From positions 25,013,389-25,077,388 of the forward strand of contig NC_037255.1 in the NCBI RefSeq assembly GCF_000002425.4: a stretch of DNA of 64,000 nucleotides. Direction: 5' to 3'. Positions 23,301 to 36,498 of this stretch are shown in pieces (the stretch's first letter is position 1; the number at the start of each line of letters is the position of its first letter). This DNA comes from Physcomitrium patens (taxonomy: Eukaryota; Streptophyta; Bryopsida; Funariales; Funariaceae). Below the pieces are notes generated by a model, which saw nothing but the letters and a program-made list of their open reading frames with translations, was not told where the DNA came from and ran no database searches. A program made the position numbers and the translations under genes.

Positions 23301-26300
23301 CATGCTTTTAAAAACCCTAAGTTTGGGTTACCAATGACAAGAAACAAGTTGGTTCAGATACCGTTGTGCATTCACTGCATGTATCTCCGAATCCACACTC
23401 TTCGCCTTCAGGACAGCACGGCGGCTACACACATTACGCCGAATTTGATATTAGAATGATGATTACCAAAGGAATTTCTATCCACTCACCAATTCGTGTA
23501 AGGGGTACCTGAAACGTACAACCTGAATCTAATTTCTAACTAGACGACGAAGACGAAACACATTGAATGACAAATAATTCCCTTCTGGGTGCATGTCCTA
23601 CTTGAACCATAAAATTTCCAGTGATCTAACAAATGTTACACGAATGCCAGATAATTCTCAGACAAGACTCTAACTCATATGATGCATTGCAAGAGAGTCT
23701 ACCTGATCGTCTGGTGGGCAATAATTCCCTTCTGGGAACTTACGGCAGCACCCGAAAGCGTTTGGTGACAACCATACAAGGAAATCATCCAACCATGACG
23801 CAGCTGGTCGAGAAATGTAACTAGTTTCAGGTGACAAAGCTGCTCTTGTGACCTGGAAAAAGTGAAAACTTCATCTGCTCAGTAAAAGTCCGGCAGTAGC
23901 AGACGGTTTTGACTTTGAATATAAACCATGTAACTATGGGCCAACACCTTTGCATTTGAATTTCTACATCAATATTGACAGGATTACCTCATTGAGCAAG
24001 GAGTCCGGATCACACTGGCTGATGGAGCATAACTTATTTGTTTGGTTGCTCTCAATGCTGCAAAAACTAGACGGGTGAGAAGTGCTCGCACGCATTGCAA
24101 TAGTACACTCAGTAAATCTCAACGTTCCGTGACAGACTTGGAATATAGCATGTCTCCGAAATTGAAGTTGACATAGTGCATCGGGCATCGACATTAAGAT
24201 CGGCTTAAAAATCCAGCGTAAAGTAAATCGATGAAAGTGAATTTCAAGAACCTGTAGTTGTAGTTCTTCACAACAAAGTACACCGGTGGCCCAACCCGAA
24301 GATGCTCTGTTATATTATCAAAATAGCCCTGCGAGACAGTTGGGGCGCTTCAGTCATGACTACAATTCGAAATGTTAAGATAATTCACGGTGATAAACTA
24401 TCCCCAGCAATTGCTTGTACTTCATTGTATGTAGACGATTTCAAGCAACATATCATGCGAGAAGATAATTGAAAACGTGTAGTAAACATGAACAAACCTG
24501 AAGGTATGAATCACGTGGCAAAACAATCTTCTGATCCAATCCAACAGAAATATTTGGTATAAGTGCCTGCAACCGACAACACAAACAGCATCAGATCGCG
24601 CAAAGAACCTTTCCATAACATATCCAAAGCTGTTCACAATATGCCTTCTTACAGAGGGATGTAAGATGGCAGGAGCTTACAATACTCGCGAACAGGAGGC
24701 CAAAGAAAATTGCCACCACACACGCTTTTACAGCTGGAATCCTCAAGAATGGAGCGTGATAATTCTGCAAGTTACATGTTACACAAGCCCTTTAATACAG
24801 TTAAATCCAAAAACCAGTCACTTTCAGGGAGAACACCATCAATCGAGACATGTATACTCGTGCTTACATTACTACCACAATAGTTCTATGCTTGTCCTCG
24901 CTATAATATCAAGACACTAACTTCAAAAGTACAGACGTTACACGAATCACTGTTTTCTGAACAATGTACCTTCATGTAGCGGAGAAGAATACCAGGCTCG
25001 CGTTGTTGCCTTGTTGATGACCCTGAAACAAAACACAATTCCACTTAGAAGTTGCTTCTTCGACTAGACATGTATTCTTACTCATATGAACTAGAGTAAA
25101 ACACTTGTAAGTGCTAATTAGATGCTCCATTGCCAAAGAATCTTACCATACGAGGTGTCATCAATTTCTTCTGTTCCACCAGACATACAAGGAATGCAAT
25201 CTACACGACCACTTTCACTCCTGCGGAAGTCAAGGGTGAGGAGAGCCACGAATGCGGTGATTTGAAGCAGATAATCCAGTAACACCGCTACCGCTGCAAT
25301 TCATGTTCAGATTGCCGTCAGTGAAGTTTCTGAAAATGATGTTTACAAAGAAACACAGAAATTTGTAGAACCAACTTCAAATCATGCAAAACCACACTGC
25401 TGCCAACTTGGAAAACAAGTAGACTTTAAAATACTCTTTTCTTGACACAATGCTGCATTTGCTGCATTAAGCAACAAAAAGCTCTCAAGATAGAAAACTT
25501 TGAAAATATGCAATGACCCGAAATTTTGATTTGATAGTTTGAAACACTTTGAATACCAGCAAAGAGGGAGAAGACTCTGCAAGCAGGCATAGGTGTAAAG
25601 GACCCCACAGCGAAAGCCAGAACCTCAGCTAAGCTTGCAAGTGTGATGGAAGGTCCCACTTCAGCTAAGGCAAGCCCTACACGAGATTCCAGCTGTAAGC
25701 TCAGATCTTGACGTTTCAAAGCATTTACCAAAATGCACATATTGTCTACACCAACCTGCCAATAAAAGAGAGAATGTGAATTACGATTTAGTTTCATGCA
25801 GTTTGAGTTGATAGTGAAAGGACGAATACTCTCAAAACAGGTGAGAACTTTATGTTTCTTTCAACTATAGCACAGCTCTCCTTAGTTCAAACCCGAGCAT
25901 AGAAAAATAGCATTCACTCGCACAAGTACGTATTAACAATCCACGAAGGGAAATAAATGGTCACGTACCGCAAGAACAAGAAACGGAATAACCTCCACGA
26001 TGATAAGTGTCGATTTCACTCCAAAGAAGCTACAAAAACCCATGGATCCAAGCACGGAGAGAGCCACGATGATCACTCCTGACAAGCCTAGTAGTACCTG
26101 CGACGACACTCAACAAATACGACTGTGGGAAGGTGTTCATTCTAACTTAATAGAACTCCTCTAGTTGTATCCACCTGAACTTCTATTGCCTTAGTACTGC
26201 CAAATTGTTTAACTCAAATCTTGACAAAGCTTACGCATGACCTTTTAACAAAAGTTTACTTCACAAGAACTTGATAACAACAGCATAGGTTTATGTGACC

Positions 26301-29300
26301 TGCAGGATCTAAAGAAAAGTGCCTCTCTAACATCGAATATTGAAGAGGTAACTATTCCCACGACCTAATTTCCCAAGTTGGGTTTCAGGTTTAAGAGGCA
26401 ATCTCACTACAACGGCAGAAATGTTGGGGCTTGAAAAATGTACCTTAGAAGTCACATAAAATGGAGAAACAGAGGGAGTATAGTCTCCCAATGTGACCGA
26501 AATGTATACGAACATTACAAGGTAGCTTACCTGCCAATCCACTCAAAATGAACATTCAAATTTTCAGAAGTAAAAATAATTTAATTCAACTTAAAAGAGA
26601 ATTGCAGGGAATAAATTTGCGAAAAGTATGTCCTGCAAATGTAAAGCCCTATGATTTACAAGATCCAATAGAAAATGACAATACTTCAGAAATATTGCAT
26701 GTTCATCAAGTACAAAAAACAACCCAGCTTCATGCAGTTAGACCTCACTTGGAGTGAAACTGCAAGAACCAACTTACCGCGATTGTCAAGACATCTGCAG
26801 TACTTTCTCTCTGCAACTCTGCCTCTATCGAACTTTCAGACGAAAAGGAAACTGTCAAATTGTAAGGCATGACCATTCCCACAAGCTCTTCCTGCACAAC
26901 CAGACAATTTCTTAAGTCCTTTTACTGCTTTAATAGCGCAAAGATACAAGACCAGCAGCAGTAATTCCGTCTGCTCCATTATGCTGCTCGGTCTCATATT
27001 GCTCACAGCATTTATGCTAGTGAGCCAAAAGACAAAACTAACTAGGTTTCTTCAGTCAACAGTACAGAAAATTCAAGCAAAGAGGAAATCAAATGCCGTT
27101 CTAAACAATCAGCTTCAACTTCAGCTTCAATAAAGAAAAATTCAAATCACCAAAAACGAGAAAGCATATATATAAATAAGATACAAGGAAATTCATCTTC
27201 AACAAAATCAATGAAATACCTTAACAAGGCGAATAAATTCTTTTTCCCAAGCAATAGCAGCCGCATTCCCTTCGTCTGAAATTGCATTTACGACTGGGTA
27301 GGTCACCACCAAAGCTGTGGCCTGTTCCAAGCGCAAATAAATTACACAAACAAATGTGAAGTAGTGAAATGATATCTAAAACTAATCGAGCATCACATCA
27401 TCATTATGTGGACTTGAAACGAACTATGCATCATTGATTTTATTAAAGTCGGCAGAATAGATTTGAATTCAACCCCTACCATTATAAGTGGAGGCATGAG
27501 CAATTAAAATACAATTATTTTTTAAAAACATGTCACTGACCTGAGTATAATTGTTGCCTGAAAATCCACCCAAAATAGTGGTGGGATCCACTGGTCCACC
27601 GAAAGCGCTGAGACAAGCCTCTGATGAGGAATAATGCTGTCACAAAAAGTGCGTTTGAATGACAGTAATCAGACATAATTGTTTCACAATTAGACATACA
27701 CTAAGTTAAATGATGCGAACCGCAAATCGTGATTTTGCAATTTCTGATAAATATAATTGAAGAATGTATTGATATCAAATTAGTCCATGCACCCTACATC
27801 GCTAAAGCAGGAGTTCAAAGGTGAAGAAGAAATTGAAAAACTGTGTCTTTTAGCTACCTCAAAACAGAACTCTGCATGATCTGCACCCTCATAATCTAGA
27901 AATAAATCAGCATCCATTTTGAAGTACTGCACAAGGAAACCAAAGTGAGTCCGTTTTTAAATAGTGAAAAATAATAGTAGAAAACAGCTGTTCAACAAGA
28001 AAAGAAAAAGATTCAAACCTGCAGGACACTTTGAGTTGCACACGGTGTTCCTAAAGGCTTCAGACAGATATCCTGAAGAGAAATCAATTTGCCAGAATAG
28101 TTCCCTCGCAGGCTATCAACCTGCACACAGGGACATAAAATAGAGTCTCAAAACGATTCTTACGGAGCTTCGCTTCCAAAATGAATATTCACGCAGCACA
28201 TTAGCAACTACGTCTCCACCATAATTGACACCTACAGCACCTGCACACGTTCAAACGATCAAGCAAGAAATTCTGATACAGTTGACAGGCTACACAAGGA
28301 AATCTTAGAATTTTATAACCAATAAAATAGACACTGTATATCACGTTTTATAGATGCAAAAGACTGTAAGTTTATATCTATATGTAGAAATTATGGTGTT
28401 AACTTGCTATTGCAATTATAGTAAAAGAAATTCCAAAATATTGTTCAAATTTGACGCCCTCTTCATCTTAAAGTAATGCTGACTTTCGCTTACTTAACAA
28501 AAAACAATTACGGTACAGGACAAAGTAAGTAACTGCCCAAATAATACCTTCGCTTGGATGTCAAAGAGGAGCTGCAAATTTTCATCAGTCACAACACTCG
28601 GTGCGGAAGAACCCTTATTTGCTGGAATAGTTGCTAGAATGATCTGTACAGAAGAATTGTTACAAGAATCAGCAGCTCTTCTTAAATAATTCAATTCAAA
28701 ATATGTTTATTATAATTCCGTATTTGAGTAGTAATCGTATCTTCAAAACACTATAATTCAATGCAATCAATCAAAAGCCCCCAACCAGCTTCTTCATGCA
28801 GTATGTTTGATTAAATACCCACTTCATCTACTCGTAAAAATGATTACAGAATATGGATATCGTAAAGATATCAGCTTCTGCACGCTGTTACTTTAAAACC
28901 CAAACGTACATTGCATTGAAACATATATCTAGAGGGCCAACCATACCTGCTCAATTCGGTAGAAGGGCGCTAGGTGACTGTCGAAAAACTCTTTTTCTTC
29001 TGCAGCTTTACTTCCAGGACTCACCCAAAGCTGGAAACCACAATCCCAAAGTCTTAGTAATAAGTTCATAATCTTCTTCACAACCAACATGTAAACATTT
29101 TATGGTGAAATCAACATATATTTAATAAGGTGAAATTGATAAATTACCTTCTCTGGGCGTGTCTCGACGTTGAGGCGGATTAAGCCCAGACAAAGGACTA
29201 CAGTAATTAAAATAGACACTGCCAAAACTTTCTTCACATTGTAGGCCACCCACTCCCCATGTATTCTGCACTTATCCACACACTTTGCTACATAATTAAA

Positions 29301-31093
29301 ATAAAGAGGATTTTCAAGACAGTTGCAAGAAATCTCCACAATAAATCAGTGCTAGAGAGAAGTCGGAGATGCATCAGAGGTTCTGATACAGCTGCAAAGG
29401 CAAGAAGCACCTGAATCTATCGGAGAGGAAGGCTTCCATAAATGGGGTTCCAGCTGGGTCTTTGGGTCGATCAATAACTTGATTTTCCTGTAAACATGTT
29501 GAAGACTAAGTTGGAGACGAGAGTCGTACATGAAAGTTATAAGAGGACCATCTGAAAATAAACTTGGTCGGACATCAAGATAAAAACAAAAGGCAAGAAA
29601 AGCAGTAGATATGCACCTGAGCTGGAAGAATTTCAGAATCTGTGTCAGGTCGCTCTAATTCACTATCTTCACGATTTTGTAAAAGGGGCTCTTCAGAACT
29701 CAACTGCTCCTCTGGCGCATAGTATGTCCACCACCAGCCAAATATGACGAACAGAAGGCATACATACAAAGCGATCATGGCCGCAGTCAAACACCTAATC
29801 TGTATGGGTAACAATCCAGGATTAATCGGCAACAATGCCACACTGAAAAGCAAAGGTTAAAATTTGAAAGCGAGCGGAAAGAGCAAGTACATCCTGTGGA
29901 ACAATGACGTACAACAGAGTGATATGTCCTATCAATCCTACACATTTTCACAGGTAACCTTTTAAGTAAACAAAAATTACCATCACAACGAATCAAAGTC
30001 GCATGGTCAAGCGTAGATATAACACAAGAAGCGAAACCCTCAAAAAGTACCTCAAGTCCAACAATTCGTACAAAACATCCTCTATTTTGAGGGGGAGCAG
30101 GAGGATTTGGCTCAGCACAGGTGCTTGCTGCAGGACAGTCTCCACAGGAACACGCTAGGGAGGGATCGAAGCAGGCGGAAACAGAAGAATTAATAGGCAC
30201 CACAGAAGTGCCCTCCTTAACATCCGTGCGAAAATTGATAGCAAATGGGGAGCCCGGTTCGTAGGGACCAGCCTCATGACCCATAAATGTGAACCATTCT
30301 GAATGCGCCAACACATGTCATTCAGCTATCGGACCACACAAACTAGTTATAAAGGACACATAAACTAAGCATTTTTCAACTACATTGAAAGAGTTGAAAT
30401 GTACCCGTGTAGTTTCTAGCACCTCCTCCAATGAAGTCCATGGCACGAGTGTTCATGGCAGCAAATTTAACATCCTTACAGGAATCATAAATCCGCTGTC
30501 CATATTCTTCAGTCACGAACAAGTCAACAGCCGCAACTGTTCTGTTGGATCCTTGCTGTAACAAGAGAATCCAAGCACAATAGTAAAATTAGTTCTACTT
30601 CTACATCAATGTGGTCTAGAATGTCGTATCAATGACCTATATTTACTAGATGTCTATCACTACTACAAATGATACTGGCATGCACTGCATTGAATTTGAG
30701 TATTAGGACAAGGAACTGGACTCACTTCGTTGACAGCAGTAACATTGATGAAGAGACCTTGGTCGGGGGAGCAAGCAAGCTCACAGAAAAGATTGAGAAA
30801 ATTCCGCAAACACGCAGGACATCCAGTAAGAAAGGGGACAGCCTGCAAAAAGCAATAGGACTCAGCATGTTTATCTAAACAGCTTAAAATTAAAAGTTTA
30901 TCTATGAATACATTCATTATAAACGCATACAACATACCAAAGATGTAGCTGCATACCTGAATGCAGAAGGATGACTTATATATTGCCTATGATATATGAA
31001 AGAACTTAACACATTGTATACGAGACAACAGCACACCTAGTAAACAACAGAACCCGTGTCTCCAAGTTAAAATCAAGAAGGAAAGAAAGAAAG

Positions 31094-31133
<40 letters not shown>

Positions 31134-33107
31134 CTGAACTTGAGCCCGTAATAGGCCAAATTGGGTTGGAGTGCAACAGACGTCACCAGTGATCGTAGGA
31201 CAAAGGCTCTGAATCTTCAATGAGAATGCTTCATCTGGCTGAAATAAACACAATATCGAAAACTAGCTTGAAAATAAAAGTATCTTACAGAGAACACTAA
31301 TATCGAAAATCGATTCTCTGCACTGGCAACAATAGGCATTCACGCATACAAGGCGCAAGAAATGTAACACTACACCTATACTGTACGTTATTCTGCAGCA
31401 GTTGAATAGTAATTTAATAAGGTGAATAAGGGGTCTTACAGTGACAACCGGGGTCGGGTCTGGACAATTGAGTTCTTTTCCATCGGATCGACTTCCACAA
31501 AGATCATACATCGCACACATTTTCCCCCCATGCTTCGATTCTCTGTAGATATGCCGGTTGTACAACATTGAGTGAGTGATCCGATCTTCTCTAATAATTA
31601 TCAACAACAGACGGTAGGATAATATAAGAAAGCATGAGAATTACACATCATTAGAATCACTTACAATTGTGGATAATATTCAGTGGATATTTTTAGTTCA
31701 AATCCACCCGCCAAAATCGCAGCCTGTAACCCAGCCATTCCATAACAACCGTTATAAAACATATCACATTAACAACACAACTGGCACCAAAGCTCCGTTT
31801 GATATCCTTCCCAAGGCACATAAATCGATGTTGAATGACAATACACTTCCTCAATGCCGCCTCAACTGTTCGTGGGATGAATACAAACTTTTCTAAATAG
31901 GAGTGGTTCGCATACTAACTTAAACTTTTCATGCACCAGCCATTAGGCTATGCTTTCGACTGAAGTATGTTAGTCATAAAAAAAATGCAAAGTGAGGGAA
32001 TTGGTATGTTGTCGAAATTTTGAGAAGAAGAAATATTGTGCTCTACGACAAAAATAGTATGAGAAAATAATCAGAAACAAGATTATGTTTCCTGGGGTCG
32101 GGCTCATATGACAAACGATGTCTGCAGTATTTGATAATGAAAAGTTCACTGAGAGAGACAAAAAGAATTTCTTTGAGGATTCCGTAATCCACTATACATC
32201 AGTCGAAAATCATTGTTCCCCGATTTACATGGACAACCATAAGTTGTAACCGTTCATTAAACCAGCTCTTCGTCGAGACAAGAACCCCAAAGGTGACTCA
32301 GGTTCTCCTCAATCATCTCCCTAGCTAGTGTTATCAGCAATATTAGAAATACCTCCGGAGGGGGTTCGATTAATTCTTAGGGTTTTTTGTCTAAATAGAT
32401 GCTAATCTTCACAACTCGCAAATCGTTAGGAATAAAACGGATGGAATGTATTAAAAAAATGTAAGGAGTAGGAAAGTAAATCCCAGGAAAAGGCAAGGAA
32501 AACTTTGGCTAGTTCGTTGTAAGTTAAAATACTCTTTGCCGAATGCGACATTGTCCAAATTCAAAATTAAGAATATTCTCTCGATCCGACTACATCGTAT
32601 GGAAATTATTCCAGCACTCTTGACAACACACAACTAAAAATAAAAAAGTATTATGACATCCATGGACTAGTTTTAGTTAACTTTATTTTGTTATTGTTGA
32701 CATACTAATCCAGCTCACTTCAGATTAAACAAGTAAAGTACAATCAAACAAGACTGAACCAGGGTGAACGCTTACTGAATCTTGCAACAGGCAGTTAAAT
32801 TCTGCATCTCAAAGAAGCTGGTCAAGTGTAAACATTTGGAACTATTGATCCAATTTACCGCAGTAGCGATGGAGCAACCGAAAGCTACCAAAGTTATTAT
32901 TTCAAGTATAAAAAATAAAAAATAAAACTCTCCACCACCTTCTTCCAGAATTTCCTTGCACAGCCCTTTAAAGTTACCGATATAATTACTGATATGGGGC
33001 TCCATGAATCACGGCGATTCAAAAAAGAAGTAATAATCGTGAACTCATCATAAGCGTACCTGAACGAAGAGAATAAGACCACATGCAGACCAGGCGATTC
33101 TACCCAT
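20318..33107 (-). CDS. NPC1: NPC1-type sterol transporter (Niemann-Pick C1 protein)
   Basis: Polytopic protein of vacuolar/late endosomal membranes that moves sterols out of the lumen. I resolve 38 GT-AG exons: 33107-33060, 31723-31665, 31590-31440, 31238-31131, 30842-30726, 30555-30405, 30298-30051, 29799-29617, 29487-29411, 29265-29148, 29030-28947, 28643-28548, 28120-28019, 27927-27858, 27636-27541, 27321-27220, 26891-26778, 26530-26444, 26097-25969, 25755-25557, 25293-25147, 25022-24970, 24764-24681, 24566-24498, 24328-24252, 24057-23988, 23852-23703, 23424-23362, 23083-22939, 22669-22605, 22353-22288, 22138-22045, 21792-21756, 21604-21547, 21336-21226, 20935-20868, 20774-20708, 20551-20318; about 1,331 aa. 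Order: signal peptide (exon 1), Cys-rich sterol-binding N-domain ([34 protein letters not shown]), first membrane segment (exon 8), sterol-sensing domain (exons 17-21, [16 protein letters not shown]), Cys-rich lumenal domain, C-terminal membrane block ([20 protein letters not shown]). Exon 14 carries one extra base, giving a TGA at 27889-27891. The C-terminus ends SPPSRDW, without the LLNF sorting signal of animal NPC1. Confidence 0.94.
22762..22811. repeat. Perfect 21-bp inverted repeat with 8-nt loop in an NPC1 intron
   Basis: Arms 22762-22782 and 22791-22811 are exact reverse complements; the loop is TTTTCCAC. It lies in the intron between exons 29 and 30, about 90 nt from the exon 30 acceptor on the minus strand. 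It is too short for a canonical miRNA precursor; a mini-palindrome left by a small transposon or a local template switch is possible. Confidence 0.9.
31094..31129. repeat. 36-nt poly(A) run directly beside an NPC1 splice donor
   Basis: On the minus strand this is a T36 run immediately after the donor G of exon 4 (exon end 31131). The exon 4 donor therefore reads CAG/GTTTTTT, lacking the usual purine-rich positions +3 to +6. The preceding GAAA repeats extend it to the left. Confidence 0.95.
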
Positions 33108-33900
33108 GGCTGCACCGTCACTGATCCTCAGCGGCACTGCGCAAACCTCCAAAGCTCTATAGCGTTGTGACAAGATAACTGAAACCCTAAAAGCTAGCCC
33201 TCAATCTCTTCCTCCCGCTAGCCTTCTTGCCTGCCCTGTCCATAGCCAATCCTTAATTCCACATGCCGAATCCGCGCACCTACTCCACCTCGATCTCATG
33301 AGCGCCTTCACTAAGGCCGTCGCTCTTCAAAACAGGAAAGTCAACCAAATTAACAAATAACCAAATGAATAATCAGAATTCTAAAAAATTCACAACTAAC
33401 CTTCCATCAACACAGAAGCAAAACCACAATCCAGAGTATGAATTATCCTACTCACATAAACCCTTCATGCTCGATGAGCATCACCACTAACAATACCAAC
33501 CACAAATGCAAAATATAAACCCCGAATCATGAACGGAAGCACAAAAATCTCAAACTCGACGGAGAGAAGGAAATCCACACAGCCCTGCATCGTACCGGAA
33601 TGATCGACTTGTCACAGAACGTTGGCAACGAACTCGACAAGAGAAGCAGGAACAGGCGTGACGCAGTAGAAGAACAGACCTGCAGGGAAGGGCCGTATCA
33701 TTCATTCCGATAATATAATAATAAAACATCGAGAGAGAGCAGAGAGCAGAGCAGAGCACGTCGATGTTTCTTTCCTTCCGCGATGTCGAGCCAGACAGCC
33801 GAACGGGAATGCGGTGGAGGACGGGACGGATTGTCCCCCCCTCCCCCATGACGCGGCGTTGCCTGCCATCTTCCACCGCGGCCTTGAGAGGAGAGATGAG
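33108..33900 (-). promoter_or_regulatory. NPC1 upstream region with probable leader intron
   Basis: GC-balanced and upstream of the NPC1 start. A telo-box-like GAAACCCTAAAAGC lies at 33180-33193. An acceptor-like TTTGCGCAG just 5' of the ATG and a donor-like CCG/GTACG near 33590 suggest a 5' UTR intron, which is inference only. Confidence 0.4.
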
Positions 33901-35740
33901 ATTATGATGTGCTACAAAAAAAAAAAAAAAAAATGAATTGTTGCAGTGGTTTAGTTGACAAAAATTAACAAAAGTCGTTTTTGCATTTGACCCCTGAACC
34001 AATGCATAGACTTGAGCAAAATCGTCTACTTTAATCACACTAAACCACATCCTTAGTGCTAGGGCAATTTAGGTGAGGTTTGCAGGTTGGTTCAGGGGCC
34101 TGACTGGATTTAAGATATTTTGACATTACCCTATTTTGACATTTTGACATCAAGCAATGCTCATCAACAAAATACCTATATTGATGAGGATTCCTAGACA
34201 TTGTATCATAACTAAAGGTGTATGTGTATGTGCGAAAATAGGATTCTAACACCTTATATTCGTCAACTTTGGAAATGACAAGTGGATACAAGGATACTTA
34301 AATGGCATAACTATCGATTTTTTTAAATATTTGGAGCGTTTATAGGTTTAATAGCCTGGTGGCTGGTGGATGTATGCATCGTTGTCTGTGTGCAGTCCAA
34401 GAGAATTCCAACATAAATGAGGCATTGACTACCTTTCGTAAGTTGCTTAGAACTGGACAACGCATCATTGTTGTTCTCAAAACTTATTACTAACATCAAA
34501 AGCATAAGCCCGTTTTCAATAACTAACTCATTTGCACAAATCCACACAGTGTACATAGAGCATATATATATATACATATATATATGCACAAATATATATT
34601 GAAAAAGAATATGAGAGAGAAAGCACATCCTTCAACTATGTTTGTGAAAGCCTAATATTTTTAGAAATAATATAACTACATTTACACCATTTTTATTACT
34701 AAAATATCTCAAACTCCTAGATTTAAAGATTTTAATATTGGATTATAAATTTTATTATATTTATTAGTGTATGTGTGTTTATGTTATACCAAAATTTATG
34801 GCTTTTCTAACTACGTAGTATTATGCCTTCTTTTATTAATTATTTGGTAGAATTATTAGTGATAATTTTACATTTGATTCTTTTGAATATCAAATAATAG
34901 TAGCTTAAGTCACCATATTTGTTTTGCATTAGCCAAATTTCCCTATTACTTGATACTTTCAACTTGATCTTTATATATATTATACATTTTAAAGTTTCTA
35001 TGGATTTTAATAATATGTATACATATTATGTACTTTAAGCTCCAAATTTGGATAAAATTGTCTATTAAGGTAGCCAATCCATCATTGGCTATCTCTCTAT
35101 TTTCAACGTATAAGATGTTCTATTTCTGTTAGTTTGGACACTAGGTCTAACATCCACATTGATTGGAAATAGGTCAGGGGTTGATTAAAATGATATTAAG
35201 CTACAAGCAATAAATAAAATTTATTGCACTTGAAATGGATATGAGTGAATTATCAATAGGTGGCATTTATTGATTGGTTGGGATGGAATAATAATATAAT
35301 TAGATATCAAACTTCTTAGTTTTGTAAAAATTGGATTCTCAGTTTTGTAATCCACCACTAATCAAAATTAGGATAGCCTATGATTTGAATTAGATTGGCT
35401 TACTTGTTGAAAACAGGTTGAAGAAAATATTCAGCTAAAATATTCAATTAAAATCCATTTTTGGGTAAAATTGTGTGAAAATACTTCAAATCCCACTCAT
35501 TTCTATTTCCCTACATGTGGGTATTTATTATTTTATTTTTACACTTAGTGCAAATATGCTATAATATTTAAGTTATTAGAAATAGGTTATCTACCTTACA
35601 CATCAAACTAAGACAACCACTCATTTTCATTGCTACTTGGCCAATATATTGGTAAATTATATTTGTTAATTCATATTAATAATTCATACAAATTACCTCA
35701 CATGATGTCCATTAGCAATAAGTCCTCAACCACGGTGTCA
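33901..35740. other. AT-rich spacer
   Basis: Begins with an A18 run at 33916-33933. Contains a short TA-rich tract at 34563-34590. No protein fragment, LTR or inverted repeat was recognised. Confidence 0.55.
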
Positions 35741-35910
35741 CTCCACGTCAGCATGAACTCTCATCTTCAATTTGTCCAACATGGCAGATGAACGAATGTA
35801 GGTCCTCAAATTGACTCATCAAATCGCTTCGCTCAGAAAGAAAAAGTAAAATTCCACCTAAAATATGAAAGGCAAACAGAAGAAGAAGAAAAAAAAGAAG
35901 AAGCTCATTC

Positions 35911-35918
35911 GCGGGAAG
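35911..35918 (-). promoter_or_regulatory. Near-consensus E2F site
   Basis: GCGGGAAG on the plus strand, that is CTTCCCGC on the minus strand, one base from the TTTSSCGC consensus. About 580 nt upstream of the start codon of the small gene. Confidence 0.35.
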
Positions 35919-36103
35919 GAGATATTTCTGATGACGACTTAGCATGCTGGCGTGGCGAGGCAGAGGAATTCACTCCACGAATATGCGGGTGCTCGCACCA
36001 GCAGAAAGGAGGTGTGAACTGACGTGGCCAGAGAATGGCGGTTTCGGTATCCACGTCATCGTGTGTCCGTTGAACGTTCACCGAGAAGATGGCTCAACGA
36101 TCA

Positions 36104-36111
36104 TTTCCCGC
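36104..36111 (+). promoter_or_regulatory. Exact E2F consensus site
   Basis: TTTCCCGC matches the plant E2F/DP binding consensus TTTSSCGC exactly and lies 388 nt upstream of the ATG at 36499. With the neighbouring near-match at 35911 it suggests S-phase expression of the small gene. Confidence 0.45.
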
Positions 36112-36498
36112 CACGGCAGTTCACGCACTTGCTTTCAATAGAGCCGCTCCTGCGCTCACCGGACTTGCCTTCCTTACCCCAACCTCTTCCATCTCTTGCC
36201 CATTGTTTACTCGCTCTAAAAATCTGTCGATCCATTGTTTACCGTGTTAGAATTTCTGAGTGGAAGGTCATATTAGTAATCCGGCCTGCCTGTCACTTCG
36301 GTCTTTGCTCATGAAGGTGAATGGACCGATGACGGTTGGTTGATCGTGGTGATGTGGCTTTGAGAAGCTAAGGTTTTGCGTATATGCTCAGATTTGAGTG
36401 TCTTGGTTGTGTGTTCCGGAGAGTTTAGGACTGAGATTGTTTTTCTTGGATTTCTGTCGGCTACACGGGAGTGGTATTCTTGATTTTAGCTCGGAGAG

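Noticed and set aside
29266-29339. Upstream extension of NPC1 exon 10 in an open frame
   Set aside because: Phase from exon 9 demands the acceptor at 29265/29266 (TGCAG); the extension is intron.
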